A stretch of DNA of 62,037 nucleotides from an uncultured Muribaculaceae bacterium (GTDB lineage: Bacteria; Bacteroidota; Bacteroidia; Bacteroidales; Muribaculaceae): contig CAJUMI010000003.1 of assembly GCA_910587545.1 (NCBI GenBank), positions 1-62,037 of the forward strand, written 5' to 3'. This document shows, piece after piece, positions 43,101-50,733 of the stretch; position 1 is the first letter of the stretch; each line of letters begins with the position of its first letter. The position numbers and the translations under genes are program-made. Under the pieces are notes generated by a model. The model had not been told where the DNA came from. It saw nothing but the letters and a program-made list of their open reading frames with translations, and did no database searches.

Positions 43101-43289
43101 GATCACACTCTTCTGCACCGTTTCGGCGTTGGCGCCGGCATAGTTGGCGCTGACGCTCACCGTCGGCGGGGCGATCTCGGGAAACTGCTCTACAGGCAGC
43201 TGCACAAGCGAGATAAGACCGAGCAGCACAATAGCGACCGAGATCACGCACGACAGTATCGGACGGTCGATAAACGTCTTGATCGTCAT
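40170..43289 (-). CDS. RND multidrug efflux permease (AcrB/HAE1 type)
   Basis: 1039 aa with the usual twelve transmembrane helices and two large periplasmic loops. Visible are FIDRPILSCVISVAIVLLGLISL at the N-terminus, QFPEIAPPTVSVSANYAGANAETV in the porter domain, GTVVDDAIVVVEAV in TM4 (the two Asp of the proton relay) and a C-terminal repeat of the pattern. It exports hydrophobic compounds, driven by protons, in a complex with the flanking adaptor and channel. Start and stop overlap the neighbours by 4 nt each, a tightly coupled operon. Confidence 0.97.
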   Translation of the reverse strand: MTIKTFIDRPILSCVISVAIVLLGLISLVQLPVEQFPEIAPPTVSVSANYAGANAETVQKSVIVPIEEAINGVEDMIYMVSSASNNGSGSIQVYFRQGTDGDMAMVNVQNRLASAQGLLPGEVTRSGINVRKRQTSRIKTLALYSPDETFDRTFLSNYMKINIEPRLSRIAGVGEVDIRGADYSLRVWLDPGKMAQYRLMPSDIRKVLDEQNLESPTGTLGAESDNTFRYTLKYRGRYEEESDFEDLVIRALPDGSVLKLKDVARVELGARSYEYVGSVNGKPGTTCMISQTAGSNANEIIKAVDKEVERIRETLPKGMELVDLMSTKDFLDASINKVIRTLVEAVVLVVLVVYLFLQSFKATLIPTLSIVVSLIGTFIFLNVAGFSLNLITLFALVLVIGTVVDDAIVVVEAVQAKFDEGVESPYEATVGGMHGITAALLTTTVVFMAVFIPVSFMGGTTGTFYTQFGLTMAVAVGISLLNAMTLSPALCALIMTPHATEGRKSFSSRFHTAFEAGFGRLLGRYTAGVKWMISRRWLVALLLMVTAGSLYWLMMNTKTGLVPQEDMGSINIDVMTPPGTNLVETTKVMEDIDRRISDIPQIKIYSRTTGWGMMSGVGSSSGMFDIRLKDWSEREGDGDDIQSVIDEIYRRTSDITGARIIVFTRGMIPGYGTSNGFEIHVQDQKGGTIEDLQRITNSILADLSQRPEIARATTSFDTKYPQYLVEVDAARALRNGVQPGDVLSALSGYIGGSYASNINRFSKLYRVMVQASPEFRLDTKSLSNIFVRNSSGEMTPINQYLKLKRVYGSQSLSRFNLFSSIQINGTPASGYSSGEAIEAVREVCAANLPAGYGYEFGGMSREEASSGSSTVFIFVVCVVFIYLILCALYESLFIPWAVLLSVPFGLVGSFLFARMFGLENNIYLQIGLLMLIGLLAKTAILMTEYASERRRAGMSVAEAVVSAAKARLRPIVMTSMTMIFGMIPLAFASGVGANGNISIGVGTVGGMFVGTIALLFVVPVLFIVFQTIEERVMPKRTKK

Positions 43290-44395
43290 TGCGCGTCAGC
43301 TTTAGCGTTGATCACAGTACCCTCCTTTATCAGGCCGGCGCCTTCCGACACTATGGTGTCGCCCACCTGCAGGCCGCCGGTGACGACATACTCGCGCCCG
43401 TTGCTTTCGGGCAGCACACTTATCTCGGTCGCCACGGCCCGGTTGTCGGCCACACGATAGACAAACACCTTGTCCTGAAGCTCGTAAGTAGCTCCCTGCG
43501 GTATGACGATGCAGTCATTGTAGACTGCCGGGATGACCACCGAACCTGTGCCGCCGTCGCGCAGCAGACGGTCGGGATTCGCAAAGACAGCCCTGTAGCT
43601 TATCGCGCCGGTCGAATTGTTGATCGTGCCGCTTACGGCGTCGATATGCCCCTTGACCGGATACAGCTCGCCGTTGCTCATCACAAACTCCACTTCGGGC
43701 ATGTCGGCCAGCGCCTGCTTCATCGATCCGTAGCGGCGCACCATGTCGAGCATCTCGTTCTCGGCCATCGAGAAGTAGGCGTAGATCTCGCCGTTGTCGC
43801 TCACGGTGACCAACGGCTCTGTGTTGCCCGACTTCAGCAGGGTGCCGACCCTGTAGGGGATCATACTCGCCACGCCGTTGACCGGCGACTTGACCTTAGT
43901 GTAGGAGAGATCTGTCGCCGCCTTGTCGAGCTCCGCCTTGGCCAGGCGCAGTTTGGCGTTGGCTTCGGCAAGCTCGTTGCGGGCGGTGTTGAGCTCGAAT
44001 TCCGATATTACCTTTTCCTCGAAAAGCTCCTTGTTACTCTCAAGCACCAGCTCGGCGGTCGATACCGAGGCCTCGGCGCTGTTGACGCTGGCGCGGGCTA
44101 TGTCATAGGCCGCCTGAAACTTCGCGGAGTCTATCTCGAAGAGCACCTGACCCTTACGCACCTCGTCGCCCTCGCGGATGCGGATATGAGTCAGTATGCC
44201 GTCCACCTGCGGCCTGATCTCGACGGTCTGACAGCCCGTGACTGTCGCCGGATAGCTTGAACTCAGTGTGCGGTCAGCGGTCTCTATGATCATTGTCGGA
44301 TAGCAGACGGGAGTCTTGCCGCTGTCGGCCTTGCCGCCGCACGAACTCAGCGCGGCCGCGGCCGCTCCGACTGCAAGAAATGTGATTTTGTTCAT
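43286..44395 (-). CDS. RND periplasmic adaptor (MFP) lipoprotein
   Basis: About 369 aa from the ATG at 44395 (MNKITFLAVG), preferred over 44434 because the lipobox ALSSC (Cys19) then follows a normal signal peptide. Order: lipoyl-like half (GCQTVEIRPQVDGILTHIRIREGDEVRKGQVLFEID), helical hairpin (about 95-170), second lipoyl half (SPVNGVASMIPYRVGTLLKSG), beta-barrel and membrane-proximal domain. It bridges pump and outer-membrane channel. It overlaps the permease gene by 4 nt and follows the glycosidase-like gene by 42 nt. Confidence 0.95.
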   Translation of the reverse strand: MNKITFLAVGAAAAALSSCGGKADSGKTPVCYPTMIIETADRTLSSSYPATVTGCQTVEIRPQVDGILTHIRIREGDEVRKGQVLFEIDSAKFQAAYDIARASVNSAEASVSTAELVLESNKELFEEKVISEFELNTARNELAEANAKLRLAKAELDKAATDLSYTKVKSPVNGVASMIPYRVGTLLKSGNTEPLVTVSDNGEIYAYFSMAENEMLDMVRRYGSMKQALADMPEVEFVMSNGELYPVKGHIDAVSGTINNSTGAISYRAVFANPDRLLRDGGTGSVVIPAVYNDCIVIPQGATYELQDKVFVYRVADNRAVATEISVLPESNGREYVVTGGLQVGDTIVSEGAGLIKEGTVINAKADAQ

Positions 44396-44437
44396 TATAG
44401 GTTTCAAAATGTATATGTACTGTCGGTTTATCATTGA

Positions 44438-45832
44438 TCAGTCTGCGGGGCGGCCGAGAGCCGCGGTCTCGCCTGGCTTCACCCGTGCCACGGCCGTGAC
44501 GATCCGATCGCCGTCGCCGGCAAATGAGGCGCGCCATGTCAGCTCGCGGGGAGTGTTGTTTGTGAAGAGCGTCCGGTCGCGGCCTATGTGTCTGACGGTC
44601 ACTGTGCCGCCGAGCATCGGCACGTCACGCGCCGTCGACTCGTCCGACCCGTCGCCGCGGTAGCATGTCGCCACCGACATATCCGATGCCGACGGCTGTA
44701 TGCCCATCAGCCCGCAGAAAATGCCCTCGACCACACCGTATGACACCTCGGGGTAGTCGTTGCGCTCGGCTGCTGTGAGTTCCATGAGTATTTTGCGGGC
44801 CGCGCCGCTGTAGCCAAGCCGGTAGAGAAAGACGGGAAAGGCCGAGAGATTCTCGACATTCCATCCGCGCGACATAACGTCGGCCACCGAGGCCTTGACC
44901 CGCCCGGGACGGTCGATCGCGCCGATCAGCAACAGATAGGGTATGCCCTCGCCGCGGTGAAACTCCTTGTCCTGAGTGTAATATGTATTATAGCGGCTGT
45001 TGGCGTCGTCCCACCACTCGGTCTCGATCAGGTCGCCGTAACGGGCGGCGCGGGCCCGGGCGAAACCGGCCCCTGCCGTGTCGCCGCGACGCTCAGCCAT
45101 GCGGGCGTATGCCTCATAGCCTTTCCTGAGCGCTCCGACAAGGTCTATGGCGACGGTTATGCCCGAGAAGTTCTCGGCGTAGGACGGCAGACCGCGACAG
45201 GTGTGAAAGCCGTTCTTGCGGTCGAAGGGCTCGGGTGTGTTCATGAAACGCCGGCGCCCCATGAGGCTGTCGGGCGTCAGAGCCCAGCGGTCGGCATAGT
45301 CGCGGGCCGTGCGCTCATAAAAATTGACAAACTCGGGAGCCTCGACATAACGCCTGTCGCCCGTCCACTCGTAGACGGCCTCGCAGGCTCGCATCACGTC
45401 GAAGTTGGCCGGCAGGTTATACCAGAATTCCTTGTCGTTGCCGTAGTCACACGGCGCGGGACGGTCGAGACGGTCGATCTCCCAGTAGGAGCACCAATCC
45501 TTGCTCTCGCTGATATTGCCGGCGATGCGGCCGAGCATGTTGGCGTTGTGCTGATCGAGGCCGAGCAGACATGCGCCGATGACCTGATGCGATACATCGC
45601 GCATACAGAAAGCGTCGCGACCCGGCAGGGCGGCCTCGTACCACAGACCGACCGGATCCGATCCGTCGTGAACATAGCTCAGCGCCATGTCGCGCGCCCA
45701 CCGCCAGGCGTTTACGAGCGCCGTATCGCTCGACTCAAACTCCGCCGGAGCCGCCGCCCCGGCACCCATAGCGCCGGCACTCATCGCCGCCGCCAAAAGG
45801 ATTGATCGTAATTTCCTAATTTTCAATAACAT
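44438..45832 (-). CDS. Secreted six-hairpin (alpha/alpha)6 glycosidase-like protein
   Basis: 464 aa with a signal peptide (ILLAAAMSAGAMGAGAAA). The body has the repeated helix pattern of six-hairpin glycosidases: DPVGLWYEAALPGRDAFCMRDVSHQVIGACLLG, YWEIDRLDRPAPCDYGNDKEFWYNLPANFDVMRACEAVYEWTGD, and later DLIETEWWDDANSRYNTYYTQDKEFHRGEGIPYLLL. Acidic residues in PGRDAFCMRD and CDYGNDKEFWYN are candidate catalytic groups. The exact GH family was not identified. The C-terminal segment after about 400 is beta-rich. It stands first in the efflux operon behind a promoter and a REPIN-like repeat, an unusual partner for an RND pump. Confidence 0.65.
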   Translation of the reverse strand: MLLKIRKLRSILLAAAMSAGAMGAGAAAPAEFESSDTALVNAWRWARDMALSYVHDGSDPVGLWYEAALPGRDAFCMRDVSHQVIGACLLGLDQHNANMLGRIAGNISESKDWCSYWEIDRLDRPAPCDYGNDKEFWYNLPANFDVMRACEAVYEWTGDRRYVEAPEFVNFYERTARDYADRWALTPDSLMGRRRFMNTPEPFDRKNGFHTCRGLPSYAENFSGITVAIDLVGALRKGYEAYARMAERRGDTAGAGFARARAARYGDLIETEWWDDANSRYNTYYTQDKEFHRGEGIPYLLLIGAIDRPGRVKASVADVMSRGWNVENLSAFPVFLYRLGYSGAARKILMELTAAERNDYPEVSYGVVEGIFCGLMGIQPSASDMSVATCYRGDGSDESTARDVPMLGGTVTVRHIGRDRTLFTNNTPRELTWRASFAGDGDRIVTAVARVKPGETAALGRPAD

Positions 45833-45848
45833 ATCTTTTGATGCCTTT

Positions 45849-45921
45849 GTAGGGACGCACGACTCGTGCGTCCTTGATTATCAATTCGTTGCCGCAGGAC
45901 GCACGGGCCGTGCGTCCCTAC
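45849..45921. repeat. REPIN-like inverted REP doublet (copies B and C)
   Basis: GTAGGGACGCACG (45849-45861) and its exact complement CGTGCGTCCCTAC (45909-45921) bound a 73-bp element. Each end is itself a palindrome: GGACGCACG/CGTGCGTCC at 45853-45873 and at 45897-45917. This is the layout of REPIN elements moved by RAYT transposases. It lies inside the predicted leader of the glycosidase/efflux mRNA. No RAYT gene is in the window. Confidence 0.75.
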
Positions 45922-45984
45922 TGATCGGCGAGCGTTTTGCTTTATCGAACCGCATTTCACCAGCAGCAGAGCTGTCTGCATCCG

Positions 45985-46016
45985 CTAAGTTACTAATAAA
46001 AAACAGAAAAAGCAAA
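45985..46016 (-). promoter_or_regulatory. Promoter of the glycosidase-efflux operon
   Basis: On the minus strand TTTG (46016-46013), 20 nt, and TAACTTAG (45992-45985), one mismatch to TAnnTTTG. Predicted start near 45979, which leaves a leader of about 147 nt that contains the REPIN-like element. Confidence 0.5.
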
Positions 46017-46030
46017 AGTTCAAAAGATCA

Positions 46031-46052
46031 AAAAAATTGCCGGCAATTTTTT
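46031..46052 (-). terminator. Terminator of the TerL module
   Basis: AAAAAATTGCC (46031-46041) and GGCAATTTTTT (46042-46052) are perfectly complementary; on the minus strand the 3' arm continues as TTTTTTTG. It sits about 50 nt beyond the terminase stop codon. Confidence 0.7.
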
Positions 46053-46100
46053 GGCGGACCTGTCGGACGGGCAGACGAATCCGACCGGTCGGACTTGTCG
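46053..46100. repeat. Degenerate 9-nt repeat array (e)
   Basis: Units such as CGGACCTGT, CGGACGGGC and CGGACTTGT, in the opposite orientation to array (c), fill the space between the terminator and the terminase stop codon. Confidence 0.5.
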
Positions 46101-47975
46101 CTACCAGAGGTGGCGGGAGAGGGTGGCGAGCGGGGGGATGGCGGTGTGAGGGGGCGTCTCATAGATGGCGAGCAGGGCGAGGGCGCGGGTCATGAGCATG
46201 TCGTCGTGGTAGCCGCGCTTGGCGCCGTAGCATCCGCGTTCGTCGAGGCGGTAGACCGAGAACTCGTAGCATGCGTCGGCGGAGTTCTCGACGTATTCAT
46301 GCTCGCGGACGGCACGTATGAGGCTGTTGACAAGGGCGGCCTTTGTGGCGCGGTTGGTGTGGAAGCCTATGCGCCACGCGCCACCGGGCTGACCGTCGTC
46401 GGAGCAGCGGCGGCGGTAGAGATTGCCGTAACAGTCGGCCAGACGCGAGAGAATGAAGCCATTGGCGCCGGCACCGGCGTTGGCCTCGGTCTCGAGGGTG
46501 TTGCTCTCGATGACGAGCAGGGCTTCGTTGTAGTAGAGGGCGATGACGCGGGCTATGTCGACGAGAATGTCATGGTCGACATGGCCGCGCCACTGGGCGA
46601 CGACCTCATGACGATCGGAGAAGGCGTTGCAACGCCTCATCACGGCGACGACCGACCAGTCGCTCGAGGCGCTGCGGCCGCCGATGTCCACAGCCGCGAC
46701 ATAGTCACCGCCCCGGCGCGGCTCTTCCCAGATCTCGAGTTCGCCGCCCGGACGGTCGAAGAAGCGGTCGCCGACGACGGCACAGCGCCGCTGCGGCTCG
46801 CGGCAGCCCTTGAGCAGGCGGTCGATGTCGGTCTGATCGAAGACCCCGGCGTTAGTGGCTCCGAAGGCCTCGACGTCGTTGGACGGGTACTCGGCGTGGA
46901 GCTTGCGGATGTCGCGGTCGGCGCGGGCTTTCTCCCGGTACCAGTTGATCTGCTCGAGGGTGCATCCGAGGCGCCAGAGGTTGAGTTCGCTGTCGGTGAG
47001 CGATGCGGCGAAGTCGGCGGCAGGGACGGCCAGCGGCAGGGTGTTGGTCTCGACCTCGAACCACGGAACAAAGACCGGACGCTTGTCGCTCTCGCCGCAC
47101 TTGGCGCGCTGCCACTCCTCGTAGAAGTAGTTGCCCAGGCCGTTGGCGGTCGACTCCATGGCGACGAGGGAATAAGGGATCAGGGCCACGGAGCCGCAGA
47201 CGCTGCGGATGAGGTCGTCGGGCGACTGAGTCGGTGTGTCGCGCCAGAAGGCGGTCTCGGAGAGGTGGGCCATGGCAATGTCGTAGCCGCGGATGGCGTC
47301 CTGCGACTCGCTGGAGGTGACAGCCACGCGGCAGCCGCGTCCGGCGATCTCGCGGACATTGGTCGAGCCTTCGAAGGGCTTGAAGGCCAGACGTGTCTCG
47401 CCGTCCTCGCCACCGTCCCACAGATCGGCGGGATAATCGCGGACGAGGTCGGTGTAGAGGCGGCGGATGTTGACGGCGCTGTCCTTGTTGTGGCAGCAGA
47501 TGAGCGAGCTCCAGTTGGGACGCAGGCACATCTGTATCCACGCCATATAGTTCTGTATCAATGTCGAGCAACCCCACTGCCGGGCTTTGAGCACGATGAC
47601 GCGGATAGGCCGAGAGGCGAGGCGGTCGTCCTCGAGGACGGCGAGCACCTTTCGCTGGGCGCGGTTGAGGACAAAGGGCGTGAGACGGTAGCCGGTCTTG
47701 GGCTTTATCCTTACGCAGGTGACACACCAGAACTCGAAGTCGTAGCGGCAACGGAGCAGGCTCCACTGCTTCTCGCCAGAGGCGACGGCATACTTCGGGT
47801 CGTCGAGCATGGCACGCGGCACAAAGGCCGAGTCAAGTCCGCGGACCGGGGTGGTCACTCTGACGCGTTCGCCGCAGCAACCGACTCCGCGCACAGGGTC
47901 GTAGTCGTCGACGAGGGCGGCGAGGCGACGGGCGTTCTCGGCCGTGATGGCCGCAATGTCAAATCTGTTTTCCAC
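46101..47975 (-). CDS. Phage terminase large subunit-like ATPase/nuclease
   Basis: 624 aa, both TerL domains complete. ATPase: Walker A KARQWGCST (130-138), Walker B with acidic residue IAMAHLSETAFW (233-244), coupling motif AMESTANGLG (272-281). Nuclease of RNase H fold: Asp430 in AVDIGG, Asp439 in SSDWSVV, Glu490 in VIESNT, and Asp591/592 in HDDMLM. TerL packages and cuts DNA into phage proheads. Here no portal, capsid, small terminase or integrase gene is near; only the 833-aa gene 4 nt upstream accompanies it. All catalytic residues persist and the reading frame is clean, suggesting retained function. It is visibly very GC-rich. A domesticated or satellite element is an inference. Confidence 0.88.
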   Translation of the reverse strand: MENRFDIAAITAENARRLAALVDDYDPVRGVGCCGERVRVTTPVRGLDSAFVPRAMLDDPKYAVASGEKQWSLLRCRYDFEFWCVTCVRIKPKTGYRLTPFVLNRAQRKVLAVLEDDRLASRPIRVIVLKARQWGCSTLIQNYMAWIQMCLRPNWSSLICCHNKDSAVNIRRLYTDLVRDYPADLWDGGEDGETRLAFKPFEGSTNVREIAGRGCRVAVTSSESQDAIRGYDIAMAHLSETAFWRDTPTQSPDDLIRSVCGSVALIPYSLVAMESTANGLGNYFYEEWQRAKCGESDKRPVFVPWFEVETNTLPLAVPAADFAASLTDSELNLWRLGCTLEQINWYREKARADRDIRKLHAEYPSNDVEAFGATNAGVFDQTDIDRLLKGCREPQRRCAVVGDRFFDRPGGELEIWEEPRRGGDYVAAVDIGGRSASSDWSVVAVMRRCNAFSDRHEVVAQWRGHVDHDILVDIARVIALYYNEALLVIESNTLETEANAGAGANGFILSRLADCYGNLYRRRCSDDGQPGGAWRIGFHTNRATKAALVNSLIRAVREHEYVENSADACYEFSVYRLDERGCYGAKRGYHDDMLMTRALALLAIYETPPHTAIPPLATLSRHLW

Positions 47976-47979
47976 GGCG

Positions 47980-50481
47980 TCAATCTGTTAAATATGTCAG
48001 TTCGGCCGATGAGATCATGGTGTCGGGGGACACGCGTCCCTGAAAAGAAATCGCTGCACGTCGCATCGGAAGAGCGGCTACGGCCACGCGTAGAGGCGAG
48101 CGGACGGCACCGTCGACCGCCAGGCGCATCACCGGTGCGGGAGCCTCGTCGGCATGGCTCATGCGCTTGAGCACCACGGAGCCGTAGGCCACCGACGCCG
48201 AACGCAAGTCAAGAGCCACGGCTACAGGGCGCACAAAGTTATCCGAGAGCGACATAGCGCAATCCCAGCGGACATAGAGCGACTGCCCGGGTGTCTCGCG
48301 GTCGAGACAGCAGAGCGAGCCTCCGACCACTGCATATGTGCCGATCGACGACGAGCCAAGGACCTCGTCGCGGGTAAAGCGCTGCATGTCAGAGAGGGCG
48401 ATGATCTGCGAGGAGCCGTCGGCCGAGGCCCAGAGTTCGTCGCGGGCAGCGCAGTAGGCAAGCACCGCCGCGTCGAAGCCTGTCAGCAGTGTGCGCACAC
48501 GCGAGGCTCCGACCTCGACGAGGCTGCCCGAGGCGGCGGCAAGCAGACGTCCGCCGGCGTCGACGGCGGCGCGCGGGTCGGCTACGGAGCGACTGTCGAT
48601 GAGGCTGACCGACAGCTTCATGTCAGGGGCGAGCGTGACCGAGAAGATGCCTTGCGAAGTAAGGGCCGAGAATCGCGCCCGTCCGAAATCCCAGCTCGAC
48701 AGCGATCGCGATGCCGGAAAGACAGCCATGGCGCCGGCCCCGGGCGCGACAGGTGCCACATCGCGGGGACGCAGCGGAGAGCCGTCGCCGGCAGAGGCCA
48801 CGAAGCCGGGCAGAGGCTTTCTGACAGGTCGCGCGGCGGGGATAACGAAAGCCGGGGCGAGGTCGCTGAGGGCAAAGGGGGCGAACGACGGGTCGACGTA
48901 GACAGACATGTCGATGCCCGACAAGGGCGTGAGCGGCACCGTCTGTCGTCGCACCATGCCGCCGGCGCTGACCGTCACAGTCATGGCGACAGCATCGGCC
49001 GATGGATAACCGAGCAGCGGGTTGAAGGCGCGGGGGGCTCCGGCTGTCCCCTGATCGACGGCAACTACCTGCTCGTCGCCTGAGGCGAAGGTCACGGTCA
49101 CGGCGGAGTGCCAGGCTCCGGCAGCGTCAAGGCCTCCGGCGAAGGCAAAGGCGGGATAGCCGTCGAAGCGTAAGGCGGCCAGACCTCCCCAGAGGACGCG
49201 TCCCGACGACGCGGCGACGCTGTCGGCGGCAAACGAATGGGGCTGCGAGACGAGGCTCAACTCAGGGGAGCCGGCGGCAGGGCGGTCTGCGACAAGGGCG
49301 AGTGAGCGCTCTACGGCCCTGCACTCGTCGGCGACACTGCCGTAAGGCGAGGTCAGCTCCGGGCTGCAGTCGATAAACCGACCCTCGGCAAAGGGCCCGC
49401 GGATTACGGCGACGACACGCTCGACCCGAGGCATGACCTCGAGCATACGCCGGAGACGAGATTCGCCGACGGCCGCATTGCCGGCGGAGACAGAGCGCCC
49501 GGCTCCGGGCATGGTAAGCCGGAGCATTGTATTGTCGGCAACGGGGCTGACAAGGTCGGCCCCGGCCTCGCCGGAGGGGTCGAAGGGGTGGAACTGCGGA
49601 CAGGCAAGCAGTTCGATACGACTGACCGACAGCGACATGTCCTTGCTGACGGGTCGGTTGGAGCGGACATGTGGCCGCCAGGAGCGGACGGCGATGTCGT
49701 AGCTGCCGAGGGTGCGGCGGTCGTCGCTTGTGACTGATATGGGGTCAGTGAGTCGGCCGCTGTCGGCCGCACCGAGCAGGAGCGGGGGCGAGGAGCATAG
49801 CTCCGCGCCGTCATGGCCGATAAATCGCAGACGCATCAACGCCGGAGCGCAGAAGTCGCCCGACGCTGCTGCCTGACGGACGGCTGCAGCATAGGCGCGG
49901 CGCAGGTCTGAAGTGACGGCGCGCAGGTCGCGGTCGTCGAGGCTGTCGGCCGGTGAGGTATAGTCGCGGGAGAGACGGCGCGGGGCAACTGTGGCGGTGC
50001 AGTCGGCGCCTTCGTCGGCGATGAGCGAGACGGGCGTCCACTCGGCGGGGTTGACGCACACCCACTCACGGGTGTCGTCGAAGTAGCGCAGCCGGCGGGG
50101 GCCGTCGCCTGTCATCAGGTAGAGCGATGAGGCGCACGGCAGGGCACAGCTGACGGGGCTGTCGGTGACTGCAATCTGAACGACATCGCCGACCGGGGTC
50201 TCGGAGAGATCGCCTCCGGAAGCGGAGATGTCGATATAGCCGACACGGCAACCGTCGGTGACAATTAGACAGATGAAGCCCGGAACGGGATGCATCACGG
50301 CCTGAGGTTTCCAGTCGCCGGCGGCGACAATGGCGGGACTGCCTACAGGCTGCAGGACGTCAGCGCCGGGGGTGAGGCTACCGTGACGGAGATTGTGGCA
50401 GGCCACAGTGGTGTTTTCGGTTGCGGCCGTACGCGCGGCCAAGGTGCCGCGCGCGGCGGCGCGTTTCTTTGAAAGTTTCAT
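47980..50481 (-). CDS. Large phage-structural-like protein, unknown
   Basis: 833 aa, without signal peptide or transmembrane helix. The N-terminus is basic (MKLSKKRAAARGTLAART), the rest mostly beta-strand and rich in Ala, Ser and Val. Regular hydrophobic strand patterns (GFICLIVTDGCRVGYIDI, SLYLMTGDGPRRLRYFDD, then YAVVGGSLCCLDRE) suggest propeller-like or repeated sandwich units. The opening resembles tail-hub or head-tail stabilisation proteins of podophages, but this is impression only. It is 4 nt upstream of the terminase gene, with equal GC bias, so the two form a unit. An alternative is an unrelated domesticated adhesin. Function not assignable. Confidence 0.6.
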   Translation of the reverse strand: MKLSKKRAAARGTLAARTAATENTTVACHNLRHGSLTPGADVLQPVGSPAIVAAGDWKPQAVMHPVPGFICLIVTDGCRVGYIDISASGGDLSETPVGDVVQIAVTDSPVSCALPCASSLYLMTGDGPRRLRYFDDTREWVCVNPAEWTPVSLIADEGADCTATVAPRRLSRDYTSPADSLDDRDLRAVTSDLRRAYAAAVRQAAASGDFCAPALMRLRFIGHDGAELCSSPPLLLGAADSGRLTDPISVTSDDRRTLGSYDIAVRSWRPHVRSNRPVSKDMSLSVSRIELLACPQFHPFDPSGEAGADLVSPVADNTMLRLTMPGAGRSVSAGNAAVGESRLRRMLEVMPRVERVVAVIRGPFAEGRFIDCSPELTSPYGSVADECRAVERSLALVADRPAAGSPELSLVSQPHSFAADSVAASSGRVLWGGLAALRFDGYPAFAFAGGLDAAGAWHSAVTVTFASGDEQVVAVDQGTAGAPRAFNPLLGYPSADAVAMTVTVSAGGMVRRQTVPLTPLSGIDMSVYVDPSFAPFALSDLAPAFVIPAARPVRKPLPGFVASAGDGSPLRPRDVAPVAPGAGAMAVFPASRSLSSWDFGRARFSALTSQGIFSVTLAPDMKLSVSLIDSRSVADPRAAVDAGGRLLAAASGSLVEVGASRVRTLLTGFDAAVLAYCAARDELWASADGSSQIIALSDMQRFTRDEVLGSSSIGTYAVVGGSLCCLDRETPGQSLYVRWDCAMSLSDNFVRPVAVALDLRSASVAYGSVVLKRMSHADEAPAPVMRLAVDGAVRSPLRVAVAALPMRRAAISFQGRVSPDTMISSAELTYLTD

Positions 50482-50515
50482 AGGTGTAAAGTGTGTGTGT
50501 TTGATTTGTCTGCCG

Positions 50516-50523
50516 CAAAGTTA
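50516..50523 (-). promoter_or_regulatory. Promoter -7 element of the TerL module
   Basis: TAACTTTG on the minus strand fits TAnnTTTG and lies 35 nt upstream of the 833-aa start. There is no TTTG at the expected distance (AGAC instead), so only half the promoter is supported. Confidence 0.35.
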
Positions 50524-50590
50524 TAAAGGATTTTTGCCGGTTTGTCTGCGAAAATGACCGGCGAGGGGATTTAACACTTCTGGCAATAGG

Positions 50591-50629
50591 AAAGCCCTGA
50601 TTTTCAGGCTGGCTGAAAATCAGGGCTTT
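50591..50629. terminator. Strong 17-bp hairpin
   Basis: Arms 50591-50607 and 50613-50629 are exact complements (AAAGCCCTGATTTTCAG) around GCTGG, followed on the plus strand by TTTTTGGGG. It separates the secreted-protein gene at 50734 from the phage-like module and can act in either direction. Confidence 0.8.
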
Positions 50630-50644
50630 TTGGGGAAATTTTTT

Positions 50645-50728
50645 TGACCGGCCGGACCTATCGGACTTGTCGGATAAGAGGCCTTAGGGCTTCTCGGACC
50701 GATCGGACCGATCGGGCCAATCGGTCTG
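50645..50728. repeat. Degenerate 9-nt repeat array (f)
   Basis: The longest array. CGGACCGAT occurs twice in tandem, followed by CGGGCCAAT; before it are TCGGACTTG and diverged units in the same 9-nt register. It ends just before the stop codon of the gene at 50734. Confidence 0.55.
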
Positions 50729-50733
50729 AGGAG

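Noticed and set aside
46852..47766. 304-codon minus-strand frame inside the terminase gene
   Set aside because: Arg/Pro-rich product in a shifted frame of a gene with intact motifs; a shadow frame.
45687..48170. 827-codon plus-strand frame across the glycosidase, repeat region and terminase gene
   Set aside because: Its product is Val/Ala/Glu/Gly-rich without domains, and both genes beneath it have clear catalytic motifs on the other strand.
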